In this document: positions 42,521 through 51,075 of the stretch, one piece after another | Layout of the letters: each line of letters begins with the position of its first letter | How positions within the stretch are numbered: the first letter of the stretch is position 1 | Origin: Phycicoccus sp. M110.8 | GTDB lineage: Bacteria > Actinomycetota > Actinomycetes > Actinomycetales > Dermatophilaceae | NCBI RefSeq assembly: GCF_032464895.1 | Contig: NZ_JAWDIC010000001.1 | Span: forward strand, 1,798,001-1,862,000 | Direction of reading: 5' to 3' | Length of the DNA: 64,000 bases | Notes under the pieces: generated by a model | What the model was told of the DNA's origin: nothing | Seen by the model: the letters and a program-made list of their open reading frames with translations, nothing else | The model's database searches: none | Translations under genes and position numbers: made by a program

Positions 42521-43063
42521 TCACGCCTGCGCGTAGGCGAGGTGGACGACCCCGTTGTCGTAGACGTCGTGCGCGGCGAGGCTCAGCCGGTGGGACTCGC
42601 CCTCCCGGAAGAGGCGCTCGCCGGCGCCGAGGGTCACCGGGTAGACGAACAGGTGCAGCTGGTCGACGAGCCCGTCGGCGAGCAGGCCGCGCACCAGCCG
42701 GCCGCTGCCGCTGAGGTAGAGGTCGCCGTCGAGGTCCGCCTTGAGCTGCCGGATCGTCCCGGCGTCGTACGCCCCGAGCCGCTCGGTGGGCGCCCACTCC
42801 TGCGCCGGCTCCTGCGCCCCCACGACGTACTTCGTCGTTTCGTTGAAGAACGGCGCGCCCGGGTCGTCCTCGGCCGTGCGGTCGCGCCATGCCGGGGCGA
42901 AGGCCTCGAAGGTGGTGCGGCCCAAAAGGATTCCGCGCACGTTCGCCATCATGGCGCCCAGCGTCTCGCCCATCGCCGGGTCGAACCCGTGCTCGAACGT
43001 CCAGGACGGGTCCTCGAAGACGCCGTCGAGCGAGATGAACTCGTGCACGTGGACCTGTCCCAT
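42521..43063 (-). CDS. Dihydrofolate reductase-family (RibD C-terminal-like) protein
   Basis: A 180-residue relative of the protein at 5178-5729. VHEFISLDGVFEDPSWTF at the start, GILLGRTTFEAFAPAW (about 44-59) and GDLYLSGSGRLVRGLL (about 113-128) define the fold and NADPH loop; LHLFVYPVTLGAGERLFREG closes it. The substrate is unknown. ATG 43063 has GGAG upstream. The 3-prime flank is the LuxR remnant, so this gene seems to have landed on, or been joined to, an older regulator locus. Confidence 0.75.
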   Translation of the reverse strand: MGQVHVHEFISLDGVFEDPSWTFEHGFDPAMGETLGAMMANVRGILLGRTTFEAFAPAWRDRTAEDDPGAPFFNETTKYVVGAQEPAQEWAPTERLGAYDAGTIRQLKADLDGDLYLSGSGRLVRGLLADGLVDQLHLFVYPVTLGAGERLFREGESHRLSLAAHDVYDNGVVHLAYAQA

Positions 43064-43185
43064 GGTGGCTCCTCCGGTGTGGCTGGTGTGCTGTGCGGTG
43101 TGGTGCGGCGCCGTGCGGGGCGCCGCGGTGTGGTCGAACGTACCGACCCCGCCCGGCCGCCGAACTCATCGGCGCTCGTCGGTGG

Positions 43186-44316
43186 TCAGCCGGGACCCGT
43201 CACCTCGAGGTCGAGCCACCGGGCGAGGGCGGCCACCTCACGGTCGACCCGCTGCTGCAGGCCCCGGTCGAACGGCACGTCGCGGTGCAGGGCGTCGACC
43301 CGCAGCACCCCGCGCTCGACGTCCGCAGTGCAGTCGAGCTTGCCGACGAACCGGTCGCCGTCGAGCACCGGCAGGGCCCAGTAGCCCCACCTGCGCTTCG
43401 CGGCCGGCTTGTACATCTCGAGCTGGTACTCCCACCCGAACAGCTCGGCGAGCCGCTTGCGGTCGAACACGAGCCGGTCGAGCGGCGAGAGCAGCACGGT
43501 GCGACCCGCGAACGGCTCGTCCACCCGGGCCAGCAGCTGCGGGTCCGCACGCCAGGTCCCCCGCACGCCCTCGACGGCGACCTCCTCGCCGACCGGCCCC
43601 ACGGCATACGTCTCGCCTGGGACCTCTGCGACCCGGGCCCGGGCGAGCCCCAGGGAGGCCAGCCGCCGCCGCGCCCGGACCTCCAGCGCCTCGTCCAGCG
43701 GGACGGCACCCTCGAGGTCGGGGTGCACCCGCTCGGCGAGGTCCCACATCCGCTCCCGGCCCTCGCGGTGCGACACGGCGATCTCGCCGCGTCGCTCCAT
43801 CAGGCTGACCAGCATCGTCACGTTGCGGTTGTTGTTCCAGCCGCTCGAGCGCCAGGGTCGCACGCACGTGTCGGGCAGCTCGCGCGCGGCCGTGGGTCCC
43901 TGGGTGCGCAGGACGTCGAGGATGTCGAGCCGGCAGCCGTCGTTGTCCTCGACCCAATCCAGGAGCGCGACCTGCCAGTCGGTGAGCGGCTCGGGGCCCG
44001 GCCACTGCTCCATCTCGGCGCGGAAGAGGGCGAGGTCGTCGGCCGGCCGCAGCATGCCCTCGAGCTCGACCACCTCGCGGGCGTCGAGCAGGTCGTCGAG
44101 GTCGTCGGGGTGGAAGGCCCCTCCCAGCCGGCTCCAGCAGACGAGGTCGGCGCTGGGCGCCACCGCCGCCGTGAGGTCGACCTGCACCACCGTGAGGTGC
44201 CGCAGCACCTCGAGGAGGTCGGTCGGCCGGGGCTCGGCGAGCAGCTGGGCGCGCACCGCGAGGCGCCGGGCCTGCTGGCCGGTGAGCACCCGGGGCGACG
44301 ACGTGGCGCCCGCCAC
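43186..44316 (-). CDS. AlkX/YcaQ-like winged-helix DNA glycosylase
   Basis: A 376-residue HTH_42 (YcaQ/AlkZ superfamily) protein. The catalytic-type motif VVQVDL gives Gln45-x-Asp47, the QxD form that, to my knowledge, marks the AlkX/YcaQ group (AlkZ enzymes have QxQ). Tandem winged-helix regions follow, with RVHPDLEGAVPLDEAL, SPLDRLVFDRKRLAELFGWE and KPAAKRRWGYWALPVLDGDR typical of the family. These enzymes remove bulky alkyl adducts and unhook DNA crosslinks. GTG 44316 starts directly after the stop of the DUF1905 gene, so the two are coupled. Confidence 0.85.
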   Translation of the reverse strand: MAGATSSPRVLTGQQARRLAVRAQLLAEPRPTDLLEVLRHLTVVQVDLTAAVAPSADLVCWSRLGGAFHPDDLDDLLDAREVVELEGMLRPADDLALFRAEMEQWPGPEPLTDWQVALLDWVEDNDGCRLDILDVLRTQGPTAARELPDTCVRPWRSSGWNNNRNVTMLVSLMERRGEIAVSHREGRERMWDLAERVHPDLEGAVPLDEALEVRARRRLASLGLARARVAEVPGETYAVGPVGEEVAVEGVRGTWRADPQLLARVDEPFAGRTVLLSPLDRLVFDRKRLAELFGWEYQLEMYKPAAKRRWGYWALPVLDGDRFVGKLDCTADVERGVLRVDALHRDVPFDRGLQQRVDREVAALARWLDLEVTGPG

Positions 44317-44625
44317 TCAGGACTCCCGGATCCGCAGCAGCACCGCAGCCTCGTCGTCCACGTCGAGGTCCTCGGCCCGGCGGACGTGGTCGCGCAGCGG
44401 CAGGACGTACCCGCCGTCCTTGGGGAACAGCGACGTCGGCCAGGTCGTCGTGCCGATGCTCGCGGTCACGGGGATCATGCCCCAGCCGTAGCTCACGAAC
44501 GACCACTCGTGCAGCTCGCCGGCGACCGGCTCGGGCACGGTGACGAAGTGGTACGGCGCCGGCCCGCGCCAGTACCAGACCGGCCCGTGGAACTCCCACT
44601 CGTCGTTCTCCGGCTGCTCGCGCAC
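44317..44625 (-). CDS. DUF1905 protein
   Basis: A 102-residue DUF1905 domain: GPVWYWRGPAPYHFVTVPEP (about 12-31), then YGWGMIPVTASIGTTTWPTS, LFPKDGGYVLPLRDHVRRAE (about 70-89). The domain is a small beta-barrel of unknown function. GTG 44625 follows GAGAGGGG. Its stop abuts the start of the YcaQ-like gene, suggesting a shared transcript and perhaps a shared role. Confidence 0.8.
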   Translation of the reverse strand: MREQPENDEWEFHGPVWYWRGPAPYHFVTVPEPVAGELHEWSFVSYGWGMIPVTASIGTTTWPTSLFPKDGGYVLPLRDHVRRAEDLDVDDEAAVLLRIRES

Positions 44626-44754
44626 CTGACGTCCCCTCTCCCGTCGTGTCCGGCGCCATTGTGCCCGCACCGGCGCCACGGCGAGGCTCCCCGCGACGGT
44701 CGCGCCGCTGTGGTGACCTGAGGCGTCCGTCCCCCGGAGACCCGAGGAGTCCCC

Positions 44755-45390
44755 GTGCCACAGCTCGCCGAGACCCTCGCTGGTGCGTATGCCGGCCTGC
44801 CCGCGCTGCCGCGCGGCGTGGGCAGCGACCTGCTCGCGTTCGGGGTGCCGCCGTGGGAGAAGGTCGTCCGGACCGTGCTGGTCTACGTGGCGATCCTGCT
44901 GATCATCCGGGTGGCCGGGAAGCGGCTCATGGCCCAGATGAACTCCCAGGACCTCGTCGTCGTGCTGCTGCTGTCGAACGTGGTGCAGAACGCCATCATC
45001 GGCAACGACAACTCCCTCGCGGGAGGCGTGCTCGGCGCCGTGGTGCTCGTCGCGGTCAACACCGCGCTGGACCGCTGGGCCATGGTCAGCCCTCGGGTCG
45101 CGTGGCTGGTCGACGGGAAGCCCACGGTGGTCGTGGTCGACGGCGTCGCCGACCACCGCGCCCTGCGCCGGCTGGGCATGACGCAGGCCGAGCTGCTCAA
45201 CGCCCTGCAGCAGCAGGGGGCCGACGGCCTGGCCGAGGTGCGGTCCGCCTCGATGGAGCCGGGCGGGACGCTCACCGTGCAGCTGCAGCCGGAGGCGCGG
45301 GACGCGACGGTCGCCGACCTGCGCCGCGCCGTCGACGCCCTCACCGCCAAGCTCGACACCCTCGGCCCGGGCCACGGCAGTCCCGCCTGA
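44755..45390 (+). CDS. DUF421/YetF-family membrane protein
   Basis: A 211-residue DUF421 protein. Three membrane helices fall at about 38-110: the first VLVYVAILLIIRVAGKRLMA, then LVVVLLLSNVVQNAIIGND with the family motif, and GGVLGAVVLVAVNTALDRWA. The cytoplasmic C-terminal domain carries PTVVVVDGVADHRALRRLGM. The function is unknown; Bacillus relatives affect spore and membrane properties. GTG 44755 has GAGGAG upstream. It converges on ogt. Confidence 0.8.
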   Translation: MPQLAETLAGAYAGLPALPRGVGSDLLAFGVPPWEKVVRTVLVYVAILLIIRVAGKRLMAQMNSQDLVVVLLLSNVVQNAIIGNDNSLAGGVLGAVVLVAVNTALDRWAMVSPRVAWLVDGKPTVVVVDGVADHRALRRLGMTQAELLNALQQQGADGLAEVRSASMEPGGTLTVQLQPEARDATVADLRRAVDALTAKLDTLGPGHGSPA

Positions 45391-45394
45391 CCGG

Positions 45395-45988
45395 TCAGGC
45401 GGGGTCGGTGGCGTGCTCGGCCTCGAGGTCGAGGAGGTAGCGCTTGGCCGCCAGCCCACCGGCATACCCCGTCAGGGCCCCGGAGGACGCCACGACGCGG
45501 TGGCACGGGAGGACGACGCACAGCGGGTTCGAGCCGAGCGCGGCGCCCACGGCCCTGGCGGCGCTCGGCCGCTCGACCGCCCGCGCGAGCTCGCCGTACG
45601 TCGCCCGGTGGCCGTAGCCCACGCTCTGCGCGAGCCGCGGCAGCACCACCCGCTGGAAGTCCGAGGCCAGGGCGAGGTCGGTGCGCAGCGCGAACGCGTG
45701 CCGCCGCCCCGCGAGGAACTCCTCGAGCTGGCGCCGGGCGTCGTCGAGCTCCCGCGGCTGGCGCAGGACCCTCGGCGAGACCCGGGCGCTGATCCGGGTG
45801 AGGACGCGGTCCTCGTCAGCGGTGCCGGGCACGAACGACGAGGCCAGGAGCGCGCCGGAGTCGTTGCGCGCCAACAGCATCCGGCCCACGGCCGTGTCCT
45901 CGACGACGTACGACACGTCGGTGGGCGCGAGCCGCGGCGGCCGCACGTCGGGCCGGAACTCGGTGAGCAGGCGGGTGGGGTCGGTCAT
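45395..45988 (-). CDS. ogt: Methylated-DNA--protein-cysteine methyltransferase
   Basis: A 197-residue O6-alkylguanine-DNA alkyltransferase. The helix-turn-helix arginine finger lies in SVGYGHRATYGELARAVERP (about 132-151), and the active-site sequence is NPLCVVLPCHRVVASSG with the PCHR acceptor Cys. The N-terminal half is poorly conserved, as usual. It transfers methyl from O6-methylguanine to its own cysteine once and is then spent. ATG 45988 overlaps the stop of the sigma-factor gene by four bases, so the pair is translationally coupled. Confidence 0.9.
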   Translation of the reverse strand: MTDPTRLLTEFRPDVRPPRLAPTDVSYVVEDTAVGRMLLARNDSGALLASSFVPGTADEDRVLTRISARVSPRVLRQPRELDDARRQLEEFLAGRRHAFALRTDLALASDFQRVVLPRLAQSVGYGHRATYGELARAVERPSAARAVGAALGSNPLCVVLPCHRVVASSGALTGYAGGLAAKRYLLDLEAEHATDPA

Positions 45989-46470
45989 GGCAGGTCCTTG
46001 CGCAAGGTGGCGAGCGCGTCGCTCACGAGCCGCCGGCTCATGGCCGGCGAGCAGCCGAGGGCGGCGGCGATGGTCGGGTGGTCGAGGTCGGCGACGTACT
46101 TGAGCACCACCGCCTCGCGCTGGCGCTCGGGCAGGGCACCGACGCGGTGCCACAGGTCGGCGTCGGGCAGGGCCGCGTCCGCGGCCGCAGCGGTGGGCAC
46201 CTCGTCCAGCCGTCCCGGGTCGTCGTGGGGCACCGCGCGGCGGGCCCGGTGGCGGTGCGCGTCCATCGCGCACCGGTGCGTGATCGTGAGCAGCCACCCG
46301 CGCAGGTTGGTGGCCGAGCGCAGCCGCGGGTATGCCGCGAGCGCCTGGGTCCACGCCTGCTGGGCCACGTCGTCGCCGTCCACGGGTCCGGCGAGGGCGT
46401 GCGCGAGCCGCGCGACGTCGCGCCAGTGCGCGTCGACGAGGTGCTGGAAGGGAGGCAGAGTCACACCCAT
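45985..46470 (-). CDS. ECF-type RNA polymerase sigma factor
   Basis: A 161-residue sigma-70 family protein. Region 2 covers about 8-75 (HWRDVARLAHALAGPVDGDD, RGWLLTITHRCAMDAHRHRA) and region 4 about 108-158 (LPERQREAVVLKYVADLDHP, MSRRLVSDALATLRKDL). No anti-sigma gene is adjacent; the downstream partner is ogt, with a four-base overlap. A link to an alkylation or other stress response is plausible. ATG 46470 was chosen; an upstream GTG would add a few residues. Confidence 0.85.
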   Translation of the reverse strand: MGVTLPPFQHLVDAHWRDVARLAHALAGPVDGDDVAQQAWTQALAAYPRLRSATNLRGWLLTITHRCAMDAHRHRARRAVPHDDPGRLDEVPTAAAADAALPDADLWHRVGALPERQREAVVLKYVADLDHPTIAAALGCSPAMSRRLVSDALATLRKDLP

Positions 46471-46530
46471 CGAACGCCGCACCTCCCGCACGTGTGAGCG
46501 CCACGGCGCCCGGACCCGGTAGGGCCCACT

Positions 46531-47397
46531 GTGCCAGCCGCCATGTGGAAGCATGGACGCGTGCCCGACGCCGCCGTCCCCGCGCAGCCCTCCGGCGACC
46601 GCAAGCGCACCCCGCTGGTCGTCGCCCACCGCGGCAGCAGCTCGGCCGAGCCGGAGCACACGCTCAAGGCGTACCTGCGCGCGATCGACGAGGGAGCGGA
46701 CGCCCTCGAGTGCGACGTCCGGCTGACCGCCGACTCCCACCTCGTCTGCGTGCACGACCGGCGGGTCAACCGCACGAGCAACGGCCGCGGCATCGTGTCC
46801 ACGCTCGAGCTCGCCGAGCTTGAGGGCCTGGACTGGGGCTCCTGGAAGGCCCAGCACGGCGGCGAGGACGAGGTGCCCGACCGCAACCGCAACCAGCTGC
46901 TCACCCTCCGGGCGCTGCTGACGACCATGACCCAGAGCGACCGCCCCATCGGTCTGGCCATCGAGACCAAGCACCCGACCCGGTACGCCGGGCTGGTGGA
47001 GCGGCAGCTCGCCAAGGTGCTGGCCGAGTTCGGGCTCGACGGGCCCCAGCGACCAGGCCACCACTGGGTGCGCGTGATGTCGTTCTCCCAGATGGCGGTC
47101 CAGCGGATGCGCCAGCTCTGCCCCGACGTCGCCTCCGTCTACCTCGTCGAGGACTCGATGCCGCTGCGGTTCCGCGACGGCTCCCTGCCCCGGGGCGTGC
47201 ACACCGTCGGGCTCGACCTCAAGATCGTCCAGCGCTACCCCGAGACCGTGGAGCGACAGCACCGCCGCGGCCACGAGGTGTACGTGTGGACGGTCGACGA
47301 GCCGCAGGACGTGCAGCTGTGCATCGACCTCGGTGTGGACGCCATCATCACCAACCGCCCGAGCGCCGTCCTCGACGCTGTGGACGCCAGCAGGTAA
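46531..47397 (+). CDS. Glycerophosphodiester phosphodiesterase
   Basis: A GDPD of about 288 residues. VVAHRGSSSAEPEHTLKAYL (about 30-49) gives the catalytic His and the start of the barrel; ADALECDVRLTADSHLVCVH (about 56-75) gives Glu, Asp and His; LAIETKHP and the terminal VYVWTVDEPQDVQLCIDLGV are family features. It hydrolyses glycerophosphodiesters to glycerol-3-phosphate. No signal peptide is visible, so it is probably cytoplasmic. The start is uncertain: GTG 46531 has TAGGGC (46520) five bases upstream, while ATG 46543 and GTG 46561 are also possible. Confidence 0.85.
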   Translation: MPAAMWKHGRVPDAAVPAQPSGDRKRTPLVVAHRGSSSAEPEHTLKAYLRAIDEGADALECDVRLTADSHLVCVHDRRVNRTSNGRGIVSTLELAELEGLDWGSWKAQHGGEDEVPDRNRNQLLTLRALLTTMTQSDRPIGLAIETKHPTRYAGLVERQLAKVLAEFGLDGPQRPGHHWVRVMSFSQMAVQRMRQLCPDVASVYLVEDSMPLRFRDGSLPRGVHTVGLDLKIVQRYPETVERQHRRGHEVYVWTVDEPQDVQLCIDLGVDAIITNRPSAVLDAVDASR

Positions 47398-47434
47398 CCT
47401 CCCTCGCGTTCCCCAAGAACGGACAGAGCACGGC

Positions 47435-47902
47435 ATGACAGCAGCACCCCAGCCGAACCGGCCCCTCCGGACGGCCACCGCGGCCCCCGTCCGCGACGCC
47501 TCGCGCACCATCCGCGTGCCCTGGCGCGCGGCCTCGGTCGCGCAGGTGCGGCGTGCGGTCGTCGAGGACCTCGCGGGCCGGGACGTCCCCGCCACCGTCG
47601 TCGACGAGGCCGAGATTGTCGCCTCGGAGCTGGTCTCCAACGCGATCCGGCACGCCCGGCCCCTCTCCGACGGGATGCTGCGCGTGCACTGGAAGGTCAA
47701 GGGCGGCGTCGTCGAGGTCGAGGTGACCGACGGCGGCAGCGACACCACCCCGCGCCCGGCGCCGCGCACCGTCTGGGCGCCCTCGGGCCGTGGGCTGCGG
47801 ATCGTGCGCAGCCTCGCGCACGAGTGGGGCGTGACCGAGGACCGCACGGGCTCGACCGTGTGGGCCTCGCTCGGCGGCCCGTCCCGGCGCCGCAGCCACT
47901 GA
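47435..47902 (+). CDS. RsbW-like ATP-binding regulatory protein
   Basis: A 155-residue HATPase_c domain of the anti-sigma/serine-kinase (RsbW, SpoIIAB) type. The N-box is IVASELVSNAIRHARP (about 62-77), the G1-like segment VEVTDGGSDTTP (about 94-105) and the lid/G2 region SGRGLRIVRSLAHEWG (about 116-131). Actinobacteria carry many such proteins that bind sigma factors or anti-anti-sigma partners. No sigma factor is adjacent on the same strand; the ECF gene at 45985 is about 1 kb away, across the GDPD gene. Confidence 0.85.
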   Translation: MTAAPQPNRPLRTATAAPVRDASRTIRVPWRAASVAQVRRAVVEDLAGRDVPATVVDEAEIVASELVSNAIRHARPLSDGMLRVHWKVKGGVVEVEVTDGGSDTTPRPAPRTVWAPSGRGLRIVRSLAHEWGVTEDRTGSTVWASLGGPSRRRSH

Positions 47903-47919
47903 CCTCCCGCCCGACCCCC

Positions 47920-47925
47920 TAGGGT
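47920..47925 (+). promoter_or_regulatory. -10-like hexamer TAGGGT (leaderless), DUF5926 gene
   Basis: TAGGGT ends seven bases before the ATG at 47933. Confidence 0.5.
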
Positions 47926-47932
47926 TTGCGGC

Positions 47933-48823
47933 ATGGGTAAGGCATCACGGCGCCGCAAGGGCGCAGACACCGGCTCGCGTCCCGCTCGCGTCGAGCCCGC
48001 CCCGTTCGTCGCACGCCCCTTCGAGGGGCTGCCGAACGAGACCGACTGGGTGGCCATGCGCGAGATCCTGCCGGCGGCGACCGCGACGGTCCGGTTCGCG
48101 AAGGGCAAGGCCCCCGAGGGCGCGCCCGACGAGGTGACCGTGGCGACGGTGCTGCCGATGGCGTGGCCGGGCCTGCACCGGGCCGACGGCGCCGTGCTCG
48201 TCAGCACCCAGTCGGGCTCGGTCTCCGGTGACGCCTCCCGTGACCTCGCGACCTCCCTGCTCGCTGCCGCCGAGGCCGAGCAGGGCGTCCCGGTGGTGCA
48301 CACGCCCGGCTCGACGGCCGACTCGCCCCGCCTGCAGGACCTGCTCGACACGACAGCCGACTTCGAGGTGACCGTGCACAACGGCTTCGAGTTCTGGGTG
48401 GGCGACAGCGAGCTCGACGCGGCGGCCCAGGAGTCGCTCGACCGGGCCAACGAGTCCGTCATCCCGACCGTGCGCATGGCCGGCACCCCCTCGGCGTACT
48501 GGTGCCGCATCGGTGAGCGCACGCACATCCGCCTCGTCCTCCCCGACGACGAGGACGTCGCGACCGACGCCCTCGCCCGGCTGCGCGCCGCCGGCGACGA
48601 CGCCGTGGGCGCCGGCACCCGCCTGCTCGGCGCGTTCCGCGCCTGCGGCCTGCTCGTGCCCGTCTGGGACCTCGACCCCGACAAGGAGGCCGCGGACTAC
48701 GAGGACGAGCTCGCCGAGTTCATGGAGCGGTATGCCGCGGTGCTCGGCTCCGACGCGCCCCTCACCCCCGAGGAGCGCCGGGCCCGGTCCGGGCTGCTGA
48801 GCCGCCAGGTCACCCTGCGCTGA
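47933..48823 (+). CDS. DUF5926-family protein
   Basis: A 296-residue actinobacterial protein that I take to be DUF5926: the basic N-terminus MGKASRRRKG, then RPFEGLPNETDWVAMREILP (about 29-48), VATVLPMAWPGLHRADGAVL and DLDPDKEAADYEDELAEFME near the end. The function is unknown. The N-terminal MGKASRRRKG stretch resembles a small basic tail that could bind nucleic acid. It is followed one base after its stop by the GT2 gene, so the two are probably co-transcribed. Confidence 0.65.
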   Translation: MGKASRRRKGADTGSRPARVEPAPFVARPFEGLPNETDWVAMREILPAATATVRFAKGKAPEGAPDEVTVATVLPMAWPGLHRADGAVLVSTQSGSVSGDASRDLATSLLAAAEAEQGVPVVHTPGSTADSPRLQDLLDTTADFEVTVHNGFEFWVGDSELDAAAQESLDRANESVIPTVRMAGTPSAYWCRIGERTHIRLVLPDDEDVATDALARLRAAGDDAVGAGTRLLGAFRACGLLVPVWDLDPDKEAADYEDELAEFMERYAAVLGSDAPLTPEERRARSGLLSRQVTLR

Positions 48824-48824
48824 C

Positions 48825-49562
48825 ATGACCTCCCCTGCCACCGGCGTCGCCGCCGTCATCCCGGCCAAGGACGAGGCCGACCGGGTCGCCGCGACCGTCC
48901 GGGCCGTCCGGGCCCTGCCGGGTGTCGACCTGGTCCTCGTCGTCGACGACGGCAGCTCCGACGCGACGGCCGAGGTGGCGCGGGAGGCGGGGGCCGAGGT
49001 GGTCCGCCACGCCCGCAACCGCGGGAAGGCGGCCGCGATGACGACCGGCGCGGGCTGGGTCGCCCGGCACGAGGCGGTCGAGGGACGCGTCGGCGGCTCC
49101 GACGGGCGGCGGCCGCTGCTCTTCGTCGACGCCGACCTCGAGGACTCGGCAGCCAACCTCGGCGTGCTCGTGACCCCGGTGCTCGAGGGGGCCGTCGACA
49201 TGACCATCGCGACGCTGCCCCCGCAGAAGACGCCCGGCGGGGGCCGGGGCTTCGTCGTCCGCCTCGCCCGCGGCGGGATCGAGGAGCTCACCGGGTTCGT
49301 CGCGGCCCAGCCGCTGTCGGGCATGCGGTGCCTGACGCGGGCCGCGTTCGACGCGGCCAGCCCGCTCGCCCGCGGCTGGGGCGTGGAGGTCGGCCTCACC
49401 GTCGACGTCCTGCTGGCCGGCCTGCAGGTGCGCGAGGTGCCGTGCGAGCTGCACCACCGGGTCACCGGCACGGACCTGCGTTCGCAGCTGCACCGGGCCG
49501 CGCAGTACCGCGACGTGGGCCTGGCCCTCGCCCGGCGCCGGGCGCGGCGCCGGCTCCGGTAG
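48825..49562 (+). CDS. Family 2 glycosyltransferase
   Basis: A 245-residue GT-A fold glycosyltransferase. AAVIPAKDEADRVAATVRAV (about 9-28), LVLVVDDGSSDAT (about 36-48) and LLFVDADLEDSAANL (about 97-111, DxD metal motif) define family GT2. There are no membrane helices, so it works in the cytoplasm or on the inner face, perhaps making polyprenyl-phosphate sugar for the GT87-type enzymes nearby (inference). The next gene starts 16 bases downstream. Confidence 0.85.
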   Translation: MTSPATGVAAVIPAKDEADRVAATVRAVRALPGVDLVLVVDDGSSDATAEVAREAGAEVVRHARNRGKAAAMTTGAGWVARHEAVEGRVGGSDGRRPLLFVDADLEDSAANLGVLVTPVLEGAVDMTIATLPPQKTPGGGRGFVVRLARGGIEELTGFVAAQPLSGMRCLTRAAFDAASPLARGWGVEVGLTVDVLLAGLQVREVPCELHHRVTGTDLRSQLHRAAQYRDVGLALARRRARRRLR

Positions 49563-49578
49563 GGACGCGAGAGACCCC

Positions 49579-51075
49579 GTGGCGGCAGGGCTCCGGCGGG
49601 ACGAGCGCTCCACGACGGGCGCGGACGTCCGGTGGACGCCGAGGCGCGGGGCGACGGCCGGCCTGGTCCTTGCCTCCGTCCTGCTGCTCCTGCTCGTCGG
49701 CATCGCCGGCCCCAGCGCGGCCAAGCCACCGCTCGGCCCCGGCGGTCCGGAGCTGCCCTGGGCCCCCGGGCCCTGGCTCGTCACGGTCCTGCTGTGGACG
49801 GCCTACGTCCTCGGGGCCCTCGGCGTGCACCTGCACCTGCGCTGGGGGCTGCCGACCCGCGGACCGTGGACGTGGGCGCTCGCGCTGCCCGCCATCGCGT
49901 TGGGGGGCAGCTGGGTCACTGCGTTCGGCTCGGCCGACCACACGAACTACGCGGCGTACGGCCGGATCGCCGTCCTGGGCGGCGACCCGTACCTCACACC
50001 GCCCAATGCCTGGCCCGGCCACGACCCGGTCATCTCGGCAGTCCGGCCCCCGTGGGACGGCACGACGAGCATCTACGGCCCGTTCGCGACCCTGCTGCAG
50101 CAGGCCGCCTCCTGGGCGGGTGGGCCGCACCTGCGGGCCACGGTGGGCTGGTGGCAGGGCATCTGCCTCCTGGCCTTCCTCGCGGTCCCCACGCTGCTCG
50201 AGCAGTCGGGTGCGAGCCGTTCGCGGGTGCTCGCGCTGTGGCTCGCCAACCCGCTCGTGCTCGGCCTCGCATTGTTCGGCGCCCACGTCGACGTCGTCGC
50301 CGCGGCCCTCGTAGTCCTGACGCTGTGGGCCGCCCCGCGCAGCGCGTTCGTGGCGGGGCTGTTCGCCGGCCTCGCCGTCTCGACCAAGGTGACCGCAGCC
50401 GTCGTGGTGGTCGCCGTCCTGGTCGCCTGGTGGGTGCACGAGCGCCGGGGCTGGGGGTGGCGCTCGGCACGGTTCGTGGGGGGCGTGCTCGTCACCGCCG
50501 TGCCGCTGCACTGGTGGGCCGGTCCGCACGTCTTCGACCAGCTCGAGCGGGCCCGGCGCTCGATCTCGCTGGCGACCCCGTGGCGGCCGGTCTACCAGCT
50601 GGTCGACGGCCCCCTCGGCGGCTCGGCGGCCCGCACCCTCGTGACGGTCCTGTCGGTCGCCGTGGCGCTGCTCCTCGTCGTCGTCCTCGGCCGCCTCACC
50701 CGCGGGCTGGCTCCCGCGGGGGTGCTGGGCACGGCGACGCGGTGGACGTTCGTCCTGTCGACGGCCTACGCCCTGTCCGCCGCCTACTCCCTGCCCTGGT
50801 ACCTGCTGCTCACCTGGGCGACCCTGCCGCTGCTCGGCGCCAGCGTCCTGGACCGGGCGCTGCTCGTGCACCTGCTCGCGGCGACGCTCGCCTACGTCCC
50901 CGGGCGGGTCGAGGGAATGACGGCGACGGTCCAGCGCGTCACCCTGTGGGTGCGCCGGGTGCCCGTGCCGTATGCCGTGCTGATCGTGTGGGGGTGGCTC
51001 ACACGCGCCGCATGGATCGGGTCGTCGCGCTCGCCCGCGCCTCGTCCTCCAGCGCCCGCACCGCCACCGCGATGA
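49579..51075 (+). CDS. GT-C type membrane mannosyltransferase-like protein (GT87-like)
   Basis: A 498-residue polytopic protein with about 11 hydrophobic segments. The first outer loop carries an acidic/aromatic motif (GSADHTNYAAYGRIAVLGGD, about 114-133) consistent with polyprenol-phosphate-mannose dependent GT-C enzymes of mycobacterial MptA/MptB or GT87 type. It likely adds mannose in the envelope. GTG 49579 follows the GT2 gene by 16 bases. The last 77 bases overlap the end of the gene on the minus strand. The C-terminus is proline-rich and low-complexity. Confidence 0.7.
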   Translation: MAAGLRRDERSTTGADVRWTPRRGATAGLVLASVLLLLLVGIAGPSAAKPPLGPGGPELPWAPGPWLVTVLLWTAYVLGALGVHLHLRWGLPTRGPWTWALALPAIALGGSWVTAFGSADHTNYAAYGRIAVLGGDPYLTPPNAWPGHDPVISAVRPPWDGTTSIYGPFATLLQQAASWAGGPHLRATVGWWQGICLLAFLAVPTLLEQSGASRSRVLALWLANPLVLGLALFGAHVDVVAAALVVLTLWAAPRSAFVAGLFAGLAVSTKVTAAVVVVAVLVAWWVHERRGWGWRSARFVGGVLVTAVPLHWWAGPHVFDQLERARRSISLATPWRPVYQLVDGPLGGSAARTLVTVLSVAVALLLVVVLGRLTRGLAPAGVLGTATRWTFVLSTAYALSAAYSLPWYLLLTWATLPLLGASVLDRALLVHLLAATLAYVPGRVEGMTATVQRVTLWVRRVPVPYAVLIVWGWLTRAAWIGSSRSPAPRPPAPAPPPR

